Source of the DNA: Cellulomonas rhizosphaerae
Lineage (GTDB): Bacteria > Actinomycetota > Actinomycetes > Actinomycetales > Cellulomonadaceae
Direction of reading: 5' to 3'
NCBI RefSeq assembly: GCF_003470205.1
Contig: NZ_QWKP01000201.1
Coordinates: forward strand, 1-35,618
DNA: 35,618 nt
A model generated the notes under the pieces. The model had not been told where the DNA came from. It made no database searches and saw nothing but the letters and a program-made list of their open reading frames with translations. This document shows, one piece after another, positions 1 through 7,087 of this stretch. The position numbers and the translations under genes were made by a program. Position 1 is the first letter of the stretch. Each line of letters starts with the position of its first letter.

Positions 1-875
1 GCGGCGGCGGCACCGTGAAGTTCCGGTGCGGCCCCGAGCGCGTCACGATCGTCCTCGATCGCACGCTCGTCGTGTGCAACACGACCACCTGCAAGCACCC
101 GTGGGCGGACCCGTCGGCCAAGGTCGTCAAGCGACTCGTGCTGGACGGCGGAGGCAAGGTCGTCCTGTCCGGCGCGAACAAGCGACCGATCCTCTACGCC
201 AACACGTGCCAGGAGTCGTTCGGCTGGCTCGACGCGCACTGCGACACGCAGACGACCCCGCACATCGTCGTGAAGAACCTCGTCATGCAGAAGGGCAACG
301 CGGCCAAGGCGCCGACCTTCAAGGGCCACCGGCTCGAGAACCTGCGCGGCGGCGGCGCGATCGCGATGCGCGGCGGGCACCTGACCGTGCAGCGCGTCAC
401 CTTCCGTGACAACCGCTGCATCAAGGCCGACTCCGACGCCGGCGGCGGGGCGGTCCGGCTCGTCGGGCAGCGCGTCCGGTCGAAGCTCGTCGACTCGACG
501 TTCGTGCGCAACCGCTGCGCGAACGGCGGCGCCGTCTCCTCGCTGCAGGCACCGATGCTGCTGAGCCGCAGCACCCTGACCGACAACGTCGCGACGGGCA
601 GCGGCGCATCGTCGGGCAAGGGCGGCAACGGCGGGGCCGTGTACTTCGACGGCACCAAGCAGGCCGTGACCGTCGACCGCTCGACCATCCAGCGCAACCG
701 CGCGCCCGAGGGCGGCCCGGGCGTCTTCTACGTGAGCAACGACCGGACCGGGACGCTCACGATCACCCGCTCGAAGGTCACCAAGAACACGGGCGCGAGC
801 TTCTGGACGGGCAAGACCCGGAGCATCTTCTTCCTCGGCAAGAGCTTCGTCCGGTCCGGCTCGACGATCACCTGA
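1..875 (+). CDS. Right-handed parallel beta-helix repeat protein, 5' end cut by the window
   Basis: The frame is open from the first bases, so the true start lies upstream; a GTG at 15 is internal (the preceding codons read Gly-Gly-Gly-Thr). The visible ~290 residues carry repeated short strands with G-G-A-V/I and N-R turns (for example GGGAIAMRGG, GGAVRLVG, NGGAVSS, GGAVYFDG), followed by phrases such as VTFRDNRC and STFVRNRC. This is the pattern of pectate-lyase-like or Pmp-like beta-helix coils. Paired cysteines suggest an exported protein. No catalytic residues can be assigned; a surface polysaccharide-binding or lyase role is possible but unproven. The next gene starts 20 bases downstream and has its own Shine-Dalgarno. 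Confidence 0.75.
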   Translation, partial: GGGTVKFRCGPERVTIVLDRTLVVCNTTTCKHPWADPSAKVVKRLVLDGGGKVVLSGANKRPILYANTCQESFGWLDAHCDTQTTPHIVVKNLVMQKGNAAKAPTFKGHRLENLRGGGAIAMRGGHLTVQRVTFRDNRCIKADSDAGGGAVRLVGQRVRSKLVDSTFVRNRCANGGAVSSLQAPMLLSRSTLTDNVATGSGASSGKGGNGGAVYFDGTKQAVTVDRSTIQRNRAPEGGPGVFYVSNDRTGTLTITRSKVTKNTGASFWTGKTRSIFFLGKSFVRSGSTIT

Positions 876-895
876 CAATCACGCAGGAGGCACTC

Positions 896-1477
896 ATGGG
901 CAAGCTGATCTACGCGGCCAACACCTCGCTCGACGGCTACCTCGAGGACGAGACCGGCGCGTTCGACTGGTCGGTTCCCGACGAGGCCGTGCACGCGTTC
1001 TGGAACGAGCACGAGCGGGCCATCGGCACGTCGCTGTACGGCCGGCGCATGTACGAGACCATGCGCGTCTGGGAGGACGACGAGCGGCTGACGGGCGAAC
1101 CGGCCGTCGTCCAGGAGTACGCCGCGATCTGGCGCAACGCCGACAAGGTCGTCTACTCGACGACCCTCGACGAGGTGTCGACGGCGCGCACGAGGATCGA
1201 GCGGCAGTTCGACCCCGAGGCCGTCCGACGGCTCAAGGAGGAGTCCGACGCGGACCTCAGCATCGGCGGCGCGACCCTCGGGGCCGAGGCGTTCCGGCAC
1301 GGGCTCGTCGACGAGTGCGTGCTGCTGCTGTGCCCGGTGCTCGTGGGCGGCGGCAAGCCCGCGCTGCCCCGGGGCGTCCGCCTCGACCTGGAGCTGCTCG
1401 ACCACCGGCGGTTCGACAACGGCGTGGTCTACGTCCGCCACGCGGTGCGCACCCCCGACGGACCATCCGGGCGCTGA
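896..1477 (+). CDS. Dihydrofolate reductase family protein (RibD C-terminal domain)
   Basis: 193 residues. The N-terminus MGKLIYAANTSLDGYLED, the GRRMYETM motif (~45-52), VVYSTTL (~85) and the SIGGATLGAEAFRHGLVDE stretch (~122-140) are hallmarks of the DHFR/RibD-C superfamily of NADPH-dependent reductases (YwjB/YyaP type). Length is typical. An AGGAGG lies 5 bases before the ATG. The family folds like DHFR, but members such as this are usually not the housekeeping folate enzyme, and the substrate is unknown. It precedes another small redox gene of the PPOX family, so a loose redox cluster is an inference. Confidence 0.9.
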   Translation: MGKLIYAANTSLDGYLEDETGAFDWSVPDEAVHAFWNEHERAIGTSLYGRRMYETMRVWEDDERLTGEPAVVQEYAAIWRNADKVVYSTTLDEVSTARTRIERQFDPEAVRRLKEESDADLSIGGATLGAEAFRHGLVDECVLLLCPVLVGGGKPALPRGVRLDLELLDHRRFDNGVVYVRHAVRTPDGPSGR

Positions 1478-1538
1478 GCGATCGGCCGGCCGCGACCGGC
1501 ACCCTCGAAAGAGCCACCTGCCAGATCGGAGATCGACC

Positions 1539-1949
1539 GTGCCCAACCTCCCGCTTCCCGCCGACGTCATCGCGCTGCTCGCAGCGCCGAACCCTGCGGT
1601 GATGGCGACCATCCACCCCGACGGCCATCCCGTGACCGTGGCGACCTGGTACCTGCTCGAGGACGACGGTCGAGTGCTCCTCAATCTCGACGCCGGACGC
1701 GCGCGGCTCAAGCACCTGCGGGCCGACCCGCGCGTCTCGCTCACCGCCCTCGCCGAAGGCGACTGGTACACCCACGTCAGCCTCCAGGGCCGCGTGGTCG
1801 ACATCCGCGACGACGTCGACCTCGTGGACATCGACCGCCTCTCGACGCACTACGGCGGCGACCCCTACCCGGTCCGTGACCGCCCCCGCGTGAGCGTCCG
1901 GGTCGAGGTGGAGCACTGGCACGGCTGGGGAGCCGCGAAGCGCGACTGA
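1539..1949 (+). CDS. PPOX-class F420/flavin-dependent oxidoreductase
   Basis: 136 residues from a GTG, preceded by GGAG about 8 bases upstream. The split-barrel flavin-binding pattern is clear: NPAVMATIHPDGHPVTVATWYLLEDDGRVLLNLDAGRARLKHLRADPRVSLTAL, then HVSLQGRVVDIRDD and a C-terminal RVEVEHWHGWG. This matches the pyridoxamine-phosphate-oxidase-like family that in actinobacteria often uses coenzyme F420. The likely role is reduction of a small organic substrate in the cytoplasm. With the deazaflavin-dependent nitroreductase at 26.9 kb it fits an F420-using host. The exact substrate cannot be read from sequence. Confidence 0.88.
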   Translation: MPNLPLPADVIALLAAPNPAVMATIHPDGHPVTVATWYLLEDDGRVLLNLDAGRARLKHLRADPRVSLTALAEGDWYTHVSLQGRVVDIRDDVDLVDIDRLSTHYGGDPYPVRDRPRVSVRVEVEHWHGWGAAKRD

Positions 1950-1988
1950 CGCGCTGGTCACGCGCACCCGGCCGCAGGACGAAGCGGA

Positions 1989-2006
1989 GTGCGAATCGTT
2001 TCGCAC
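1989..2006. promoter_or_regulatory. LacI-type operator upstream of the first cellulase
   Basis: GTGCGAATCGTTTCGCAC is an 18-bp near-perfect palindrome with a central CG and 7 of 8 matching arm positions, the form bound by LacI-family sugar regulators. It lies 87 bases before the GTG of the CBM2-GH5 gene. Its core (1991-2001, read in reverse as AAACGATTCGC) recurs exactly upstream of the second cellulase at 17035-17045. The binding protein is not encoded in this window. Confidence 0.65.
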
Positions 2007-2092
2007 GGCTGCGCGGGCGGCGTCGGGATGGTGGGCTGGGCGTTCCGTCGCCAAGGTCGTCTACGGCCGCTCCGCCCTGAGAGGGACCCCCC

Positions 2093-3688
2093 GTGTTCTC
2101 ACTACGCAAGGTGCTGACCGCGACCGCGGCGGCCCTCATCGCCGTCACCGGCTCGATCGCCGTCACCGGGCAGGCGAGCGCCGCCGCCGGGTGCCGCGTC
2201 GACTACACGGTCACCAACCAGTGGCCGGGCGGCTTCGGTGCCGACGTCAAGGTGACCAACCTGGGTGACCCCGTCTCCGGGTGGGACCTCCGCTTCTCCT
2301 TCGCGGCCGGCCAGACCGTCTCCCAGCTGTGGAACGGCGCCGTCACCCAGTCGGGTGCGGCGGTGTCCGTCCGCAACGCCGGGTGGAACGGGAACATCGC
2401 CACGAACGGCACCGCGTCGTTCGGCTTCAACGGCGCGTACACCTCGACGAATCCCGTGCCGAGGGCCTTCACGCTCAACGGCGTCGCGTGCACCGGCGCC
2501 CCGGTCACCCCGACGAGCTCGCCGACGCCCACACCGACGCCGACCCCGACCCCCACCGCGTCGCCGACCCCGACACCGACCCCCACCACCGGCCCGGTCA
2601 CGGGCACCGCCGCCCAGCTCGTCGCCGACCTGGGCAAGGGCTGGAACCTCGGCAACCAGCTCGAGGCCAACATCAACGGGGTGCCCAGCGAGACGGCCTG
2701 GGGCAACCCGGTCATCACGTCGGCGCTGATCGACCGCGTCAAGGCGTCGGGCTTCACGACGATCCGCATCCCGGTCTCCCACCTGGGCAAGATCGGCTCG
2801 GCACCGAGCTACACCGTCGATGCCGCGTGGCTCAGCCGGATCCAGGCGGTCGTCAACCTGGCCTACGACCGCGGGCTGCACGTGATCATCAACATGCACG
2901 GCGACGGCTACAAGGGCGTCAGCGGCTCGTGGCTCATCTGCGACGCGTCCGGGCAGGACGCGATCAAGGCCAAGTACCAGAAGGTCTGGCAGCAGGTGGC
3001 GTCGACGTTCAAGGGCTACGACGGCCGCCTGATCCTCGAGTCGATGAACGAGAACTTCGACGGGCAGTACGGCACCCCCACCCAGCCGTGCTACTCCAAC
3101 ATCAACGCGTACAACCAGACGTTCGTCGACACGGTGCGCCAGACCGGCGGCAACAACACCTCCCGGTGGCTGCTCGTGCCGGGCTGGAACACCAACATCG
3201 ACTACACGACCGGGAGCTACGGCTTCGTCATCCCGACCGACCAGTACCGGTCGGCGGCCGTCCCCAGTGCCGAGCGTCGGATCATGATCTCGGTGCACTA
3301 CTACGACCCGTGGGACTTCACGGGCACCGAGAGCGGCGCGATCACGCAGTGGGGCCCGAACGCGACCGACGCGTCGAAGAAGTCGACGTGGGGCCAGCAG
3401 GACTTCATGGACGCGCAGCTGAAGAAGACCTACGACGCGTTCACGGTCAAGGGCTACCCCGTGTTCGTCGGCGAGTACGGCTCGATCGACAAGACCACCT
3501 TCGACTCGACGAACAACAAGTACCGCGCCGACTACGCGCGGACCCTGGTCGCCACGGCGAAGAAGTACGGCGCGGCCACCGCCTACTGGGACAACGGCTA
3601 CAACGGCCAGTACGGGTTCGCGCTGTTCGACCGGAGCTCCGCGACGGTGACCCAGCAGGGCATCATCGACGCGATCATGGCGCCCTGA
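2093..3688 (+). CDS. Secreted endoglucanase: CBM2, Pro-Thr linker, GH5 catalytic domain
   Basis: 531 residues from a GTG preceded by GAGAGGGA. Order: signal peptide (residues 1-~31, ending GQASAAA); CBM2 cellulose-binding domain (~32-137, GCRVDYTVTNQW...VACTG, with the usual end cysteines and conserved Trp); Pro-Thr-Ser linker (~140-168); GH5 domain (~172-531). GWNLGNQLEA and ETAWGNP resemble GH5 subfamily 4, though that assignment is tentative. The acid/base Glu is in SMNEN (E320) and the nucleophile in VGEYGS (E461). The enzyme should hydrolyse beta-1,4-glucan outside the cell. It shares domain layout with the cellulase at 17.2 kb, whose catalytic domain is of another GH5 type. A LacI-type operator upstream suggests cellobiose-linked induction. 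Confidence 0.95.
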   Translation: MFSLRKVLTATAAALIAVTGSIAVTGQASAAAGCRVDYTVTNQWPGGFGADVKVTNLGDPVSGWDLRFSFAAGQTVSQLWNGAVTQSGAAVSVRNAGWNGNIATNGTASFGFNGAYTSTNPVPRAFTLNGVACTGAPVTPTSSPTPTPTPTPTPTASPTPTPTPTTGPVTGTAAQLVADLGKGWNLGNQLEANINGVPSETAWGNPVITSALIDRVKASGFTTIRIPVSHLGKIGSAPSYTVDAAWLSRIQAVVNLAYDRGLHVIINMHGDGYKGVSGSWLICDASGQDAIKAKYQKVWQQVASTFKGYDGRLILESMNENFDGQYGTPTQPCYSNINAYNQTFVDTVRQTGGNNTSRWLLVPGWNTNIDYTTGSYGFVIPTDQYRSAAVPSAERRIMISVHYYDPWDFTGTESGAITQWGPNATDASKKSTWGQQDFMDAQLKKTYDAFTVKGYPVFVGEYGSIDKTTFDSTNNKYRADYARTLVATAKKYGAATAYWDNGYNGQYGFALFDRSSATVTQQGIIDAIMAP

Positions 3689-3700
3689 TCACGGGCTGGT

Positions 3701-3732
3701 CCGGTGCCGCCCGCAGGTCAGGGCGGCACCGG
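3701..3732. terminator. Bidirectional hairpin terminator
   Basis: CCGGTGCCGCCC (3701-3712) and GGGCGGCACCGG (3721-3732) form a perfect 12-bp stem with an 8-base loop, extendable by one T-A pair. It sits in the 45-base gap between two convergent stop codons (3688 and 3734), so it can serve both transcripts. No long U-tract is present, which is common in high-GC actinobacteria. Confidence 0.85.
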
Positions 3733-3733
3733 A

Positions 3734-4312
3734 TCAGTGCTGGAGCGCGACCCACTGCTCCCGCGTGATCTCGTAGCGGTAGCCGCCGAGCTCGGATCCC
3801 TCGACCGCCATCATGTCCTCGGGGGTCGGCAGGTCCTCGACGACCGTCATGCCGACCTTCTCCATCACGTGCTGCGACGGCACGTTCAGGGCCATCGTCT
3901 CGCCCCAGACCATCCGGACCTCGAGCTCGGCGAACGCCCTCGTGAGCAGGGCCGACGAGACCTCCGTGGCATAGCCCTTGCCCCACGCCGCCTGCCGCAG
4001 CCGGTAGCCGAGCTCGGCCTCGTCCAGTGGCCCCTCACGCCGAGGGCGCAGGCAGAACCACCCGATGAACGCGCCGCCGTCGTTCTCGTACGCCGCGAAG
4101 AGCCCGAACAGACCGGACCACCGCTCGTAGCCGGCGAGCAGGTTCGCCATGCCGTCGCGGTACATCTCGGGCGGGGTCGGGACGCCTCCGGAGAGGTACC
4201 GCATGACCGCGGGATCGCTGTCGAGCTCGACGAGGAGCTCGGCATCGTCGGCGCCGAACTGGCGCAGCGTCACGCGCTCGGACCGGAGGTAGGGGTCCAC
4301 GGCGGTCAGCAT
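3734..4312 (-). CDS. GNAT family N-acetyltransferase (RimJ/RimL type)
   Basis: 192 residues. It opens LRSERVTLRQFGADDAELL, typical of RimL-like GNATs. The acetyl-CoA pyrophosphate-binding motif A is ELGYRLRQAAWGKGYATEVSSALL (~98-121, R-x-x-x-x-G-x-G/A). It ends with NVPSQHVMEKVGM (~145-157), the alpha4 segment that closes the cofactor pocket. These enzymes transfer acetyl from acetyl-CoA to an amine, often a protein N-terminus or an antibiotic; the acceptor is unknown here. It follows the DUF7455 gene by 36 bases and may be cotranscribed. No clear Shine-Dalgarno is visible at the ATG. Confidence 0.9.
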   Translation of the reverse strand: MLTAVDPYLRSERVTLRQFGADDAELLVELDSDPAVMRYLSGGVPTPPEMYRDGMANLLAGYERWSGLFGLFAAYENDGGAFIGWFCLRPRREGPLDEAELGYRLRQAAWGKGYATEVSSALLTRAFAELEVRMVWGETMALNVPSQHVMEKVGMTVVEDLPTPEDMMAVEGSELGGYRYEITREQWVALQH

Positions 4313-4348
4313 GCCCGACGAGCACCGGGCGCGCGCACCTGAATTGAC

Positions 4349-4585
4349 TCAGACCCGCTCGGCAGGCTGCTCGTCGATGCGGTGGCGCTCGTCCAGGATC
4401 GTGGCGCCGGCCGCGACGAGCTTCTGCTCGTGCGCCCGGAAGTGGTGGCCGCAGAAGAGCAGCTCCATGCCGTCGCCGGTCGCGAGCGTGGCCTTGACGA
4501 AGGCCTGGGCGCCGCAGCGGTCGCAGCGGTCCTGGCGGGTGAGGTGAGCGGTCGACGTGGGCTGGTCGAAGGTGGCGACGGTCAT
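4349..4585 (-). CDS. DUF7455 family small cysteine-containing protein
   Basis: 78 residues, preceded by GAGGAG 7 bases before the ATG. The core is RCDRCGAQAFVKA, then a ~20-residue spacer and MELLFCGHHFRAHEQKL. This gives a Cys-x2-Cys and Cys-x-x-His pattern expected to bind one zinc. It is the conserved feature of the actinobacterial DUF7455 family, whose members are about this size. Function is unknown. It lies between the multi-CSD gene and the GNAT gene on the same strand. Confidence 0.85.
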   Translation of the reverse strand: MTVATFDQPTSTAHLTRQDRCDRCGAQAFVKATLATGDGMELLFCGHHFRAHEQKLVAAGATILDERHRIDEQPAERV

Positions 4586-4656
4586 GTGCGGACTCCTCGT
4601 CTCGCTCGGCGGCTGCTCGTCAGAAGGCGAGCATCGGGTGCTGCCTGTCCGAACCA

Positions 4657-4671
4657 GCGGCGACGCGCCGC
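4657..4671. terminator. Possible terminator after the cold-shock-domain gene
   Basis: GCGGCG and CGCCGC with a 3-base loop form a 6-bp GC stem 34 bases past the stop of the minus-strand four-CSD gene. The 119-base gap (4586-4704) otherwise holds only the DUF7455 leader. The stem is short, so this is a weak call. Confidence 0.35.
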
Positions 4672-4704
4672 CATTCCTGGTGTTCGCTCAGCGGAGAACC
4701 GGGC

Positions 4705-5616
4705 TCACACCCGCTCGACGCCGTCCGCCTGCGGTCCGCGGTCGCTCTGGCGCACCTTGAACCGGACGCGGTCGCCCTCCTCGAGCGCCTCGGCACCGCG
4801 CACGACCGACACGTGTACGAACAGGTCCTCGCCCCCGGCGTCCGGGGTGATGAAGCCGAACCCGCGCTCCGCGTCGTAGCGCGCGACGACACCCTCGCCA
4901 CCGCGCGCGGAACCGCCGGAGGACGCCGGCCGGGCCGGCCGGCGATCCGACCTCGAGCCGCCGACGACCTGCACGTTGCGCCCGAGCGGCCCCCGGTCAC
5001 CCGTGGCGACGTCGTAGGTCACGCGGTCACCCTCGGACAGCTCGGTCAGTCCCCGGGTCAGCTCTTTGACGTGCACGAAGACGTCGTCGCTGCCGGAGTC
5101 GGGGACGACGAAACCGAAGCCCTTGACGTCGTCCCACCAGGAGACGGTGCCGTCCGCGCCGTCGGACGCCTGCCGGGCGGCCTCGGCACCGAGCGGCAGC
5201 AGGTGGTCGGCCTGCGGGCCCTTCTCGCCGTCGACGACGAGGAACGCGACCCGCTGGCCCTCGGCGATCACGCCGCCGCCGACGATGGCCGAGCTGTGCA
5301 CGAAGATCTCGCCGCGACCGCCGTCGGGCGTGATGAATCCGTAGCCCTTGGTGGGCTCGTACCAGGTGACCGTGCCGAGCACGCCGAGCGGCGCGTCCGC
5401 GGCCAGGTCGCCCGTGACCCGGACGCGGCGCGCCTGCGGGCCGCGGTCGCCCTCGCCGATCTCGAACTCGACGGTCTGCCCCTCGCGGAGCTGCTTCATG
5501 CCGTCGCCGCCGACGATCTCGGACGCGTGCACGAACAGGTCTTCGGCCTCGTCCCCGAGGGCGAGAAAGCCGAACCCTCGCTCGGCGTCGAACCAGCGGA
5601 CAGTCCCCTCAGGCAC
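4705..5616 (-). CDS. Four-domain cold shock protein
   Basis: 303 residues from a GTG with GAGGAG 5 bases upstream. It consists almost wholly of four tandem cold-shock domains at ~1-67, 78-143, 150-217 and 236-303. Each opens with a G-T/V-V-x-W/R-x-(D/E) strand and carries an RNP1 ([32 protein letters not shown]) and an RNP2 (LFVHAS, IFVHSS, VFVHVK, LFVHVS). A basic, Ser/Arg/Pro-rich spacer ([20 protein letters not shown]) separates domains 3 and 4. Ordinary bacterial Csps have one domain of ~67 residues, so this is a quadruplication. The expected role is single-stranded RNA/DNA binding with raised affinity. Confidence 0.93.
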   Translation of the reverse strand: MPEGTVRWFDAERGFGFLALGDEAEDLFVHASEIVGGDGMKQLREGQTVEFEIGEGDRGPQARRVRVTGDLAADAPLGVLGTVTWYEPTKGYGFITPDGGRGEIFVHSSAIVGGGVIAEGQRVAFLVVDGEKGPQADHLLPLGAEAARQASDGADGTVSWWDDVKGFGFVVPDSGSDDVFVHVKELTRGLTELSEGDRVTYDVATGDRGPLGRNVQVVGGSRSDRRPARPASSGGSARGGEGVVARYDAERGFGFITPDAGGEDLFVHVSVVRGAEALEEGDRVRFKVRQSDRGPQADGVERV

Positions 5617-5635
5617 GATGACTCCTCGTCGAAGC

Positions 5636-5652
5636 GGGTGGTGTTGCCACCC
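5636..5652. repeat. Inverted repeat in the leader of the four-CSD gene
   Basis: GGGTGG (5636-5641), TGTTG, CCACCC (5647-5652) lies in the 75-base gap between the stop of the YiaA/B-like gene and the start of the CSD gene. It could end the upstream transcript, act as an operator, or form a hairpin in the leader mRNA; sequence alone does not decide. Confidence 0.5.
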
Positions 5653-5691
5653 AGTGTCCCTGACGAAGGGCGCTTGCGGGGACCTGCGCCG

Positions 5692-6147
5692 TCAGTGCCA
5701 GACGGTCGCGGCCGGGTCCGCCTCCGCGGCGGCAGCGGGCGCGGGCCCGGCGGCGGCCAGGTCGCGCACGTTCTTCTGCACGGCCACTACGGCGAACAAT
5801 GCCATCGCGAAGCCCAGCCCGAAGAAGCCCTTCTCCGAGAGCTCGAGCGGCGCGTTGCCCAGTGCGACCGCCACCAGCACGAGCGATGTCAGGACCATGG
5901 CCCAGGCCAGTCCGAGGAAGATCCCGGTCACGGGGACGCCCTCCGCGCGGTCGCGGACCGACTTCTGCACCGAGATCGCGGCGAACAGCCCGAGCAGCAG
6001 GAGGGTGCCCAGGAACCCCTTCTCCGAGGGCACGAGCTCCGCGTTCCACAGTCCGATGGCGAACGCTCCGAGGGCGATGATCAGCGCGACCCAGGATGCG
6101 CCGACGAAGGCGGCGGTCGGACGGGCGGGAACGGGGTGCTGCGACAT
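5692..6147 (-). CDS. YiaA/YiaB-like inner membrane protein
   Basis: 151 residues from the ATG at 6147 (GGAG upstream), which begins MSQHPVPARPTAAF; longer upstream reading of the frame lacks family features. Two similar halves each hold a pair of hydrophobic helices followed by a conserved cytoplasmic turn: SEKGFLGTLLLLGLFAAISVQKSVRD (~42-67) and SEKGFFGLGFAMALFAVVAVQKNVRD (~103-128). The repeated E-K-G-F-x-G...VQKxVRD signature is that of the YiaA/B two-helix domain. About four membrane segments are predicted. The function of the family is unknown. The tail is Ala/Pro rich. Confidence 0.87.
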   Translation of the reverse strand: MSQHPVPARPTAAFVGASWVALIIALGAFAIGLWNAELVPSEKGFLGTLLLLGLFAAISVQKSVRDRAEGVPVTGIFLGLAWAMVLTSLVLVAVALGNAPLELSEKGFFGLGFAMALFAVVAVQKNVRDLAAAGPAPAAAAEADPAATVWH

Positions 6148-6253
6148 GTGGACGCTCCGAAGGTCGGGGTGCCGGCGCCGTGCTGCCGGAGCCACATCGT
6201 GGTGGTCCGGGCCGTCCCGGGGCAAGCATCCGGGCGCACAACCCTCGGTCGGC

Positions 6254-7009
6254 CTACCGTCCGGACTGCAGGCGGAGGCCCGCGAGCAGCAGGTCGAGAC
6301 CGGCGCGGAACTGCTCGGCGTCGTCGTGCGCAGCGAACTCGTCGGCGATGTGGTGCAGGAACGGGAAGGCGCGGGAGTCCATCGCGCGGATGCTGGCACG
6401 GAACTCCGAGACGAACTCGTCCACGGGCACGCGCCCGTCCCGGACCTCCGGCGGCGGGTCCTGCCCGCGGTCGGCCGCGACGCCGACGACGTACGCCATG
6501 ACGGCCGAGACGGCGTCGAGCCTCTGCCGCGGCGTCAGGTCCAGACGCATGAGCTCACGGCCGACCCGGTCGAAGAACATCAGCCCGTTGACCTGCGTGC
6601 CCGTGTCCTGCAGGAAGTAGGCGCCGAGCCAGGGGCGGTTCACGGTCGCGGCGTAGAACGCGATCGCGAGCTCGCGGACCTCCGCGATGGGGTCCTCGCC
6701 CTGCCCGAGGTGCGCAGTCGCGGTGAGGACACCGCCGAGCACGTGGTCGGCGGCGCGCTCGAGGAGCTCGTCCTTGCTCGAGACGTACCAGTAGATGCTG
6801 CCGACCCCGCCGCCGAGCCGCGCGGCAAGCGCGCGGAACGTCAGGGCCGCCTCGCCGCCCTCGTCGAGCAGGGCGACCGCCTCGGAGACGACGGCGTCGA
6901 GGGAGTGCGACGAGCGCTGCCGGCCGCTCGACTTCCGACCGCCACCGCGGCGGCGGACCAGATCGGCGGGCCCGCGTGACGCATCACTCACTTCGTCGTC
7001 GGTCGTCAT
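6254..7009 (-). CDS. TetR family transcriptional repressor, probable regulator of the divergent MFS exporter
   Basis: 251 residues. A basic low-complexity leader (~1-32, rich in R, G, S) precedes the TetR helix-turn-helix: AVVSEAVALLDEGGEAALTFRALAARLGGGVGSIYWYVSSKDELLERAADHVL (~39-91). The remaining ~160 residues are the variable ligand-binding helices, with a C-terminal pattern like that of TetR_C_1 members. The gene is divergent from an MFS transporter 78 bases away, the classical repressor/efflux-pump layout. A TAGAGT box 6 bases before the ATG implies a leaderless mRNA, and the first operator box lies just upstream of it, so autorepression is likely. Confidence 0.92.
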   Translation of the reverse strand: MTTDDEVSDASRGPADLVRRRGGGRKSSGRQRSSHSLDAVVSEAVALLDEGGEAALTFRALAARLGGGVGSIYWYVSSKDELLERAADHVLGGVLTATAHLGQGEDPIAEVRELAIAFYAATVNRPWLGAYFLQDTGTQVNGLMFFDRVGRELMRLDLTPRQRLDAVSAVMAYVVGVAADRGQDPPPEVRDGRVPVDEFVSEFRASIRAMDSRAFPFLHHIADEFAAHDDAEQFRAGLDLLLAGLRLQSGR

Positions 7010-7015
7010 GGTTGC

Positions 7016-7021
7016 ACTCTA
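7016..7021 (-). promoter_or_regulatory. -10 box for leaderless tetR transcript
   Basis: TAGAGT on the minus strand ends exactly 6 bases before the ATG at 7009; operator box 1 begins 3 bases further upstream. Confidence 0.6.
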
Positions 7022-7023
7022 CC

Positions 7024-7072
7024 GAACGTCGTTCTAGCGTATAGAACAACGTTCGATGAACGAACACCGTTC
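7024..7072. promoter_or_regulatory. Three TetR operator boxes between tetR and the MFS gene
   Basis: Three 11-bp boxes of the form GAAC-NNN-GTTC lie at 7024-7034 (centre GTC), 7044-7054 (AAC) and 7062-7072 (ACC), start to start 20 and 18 bases. Boxes 1 and 2 also form a larger inverted repeat (7023-7036 with 7042-7055, one mismatch). Box 3 with its flank repeats box 1 directly (13 of 15 matches). They fill the divergent promoter region. Confidence 0.85.
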
Positions 7073-7087
7073 TAGCAAGGACTCCTC

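Noticed and set aside
2515..2600. CCGACxCC-type repeats resembling a minisatellite or CRISPR
   Set aside because: They encode the Pro-Thr linker between CBM2 and GH5; the same holds for 17580-17660. No spacer structure.
2102..3298. Long open frames on the minus strand over the first cellulase
   Set aside because: Antisense shadow of a secure CBM2-GH5 gene; the translation is Arg/Asp/Gly/Val-rich with no domain pattern.
4813..6501. 562-residue plus-strand frame over the four-CSD and YiaA/B-like genes
   Set aside because: Shadow of genes with clear domains on the other strand.
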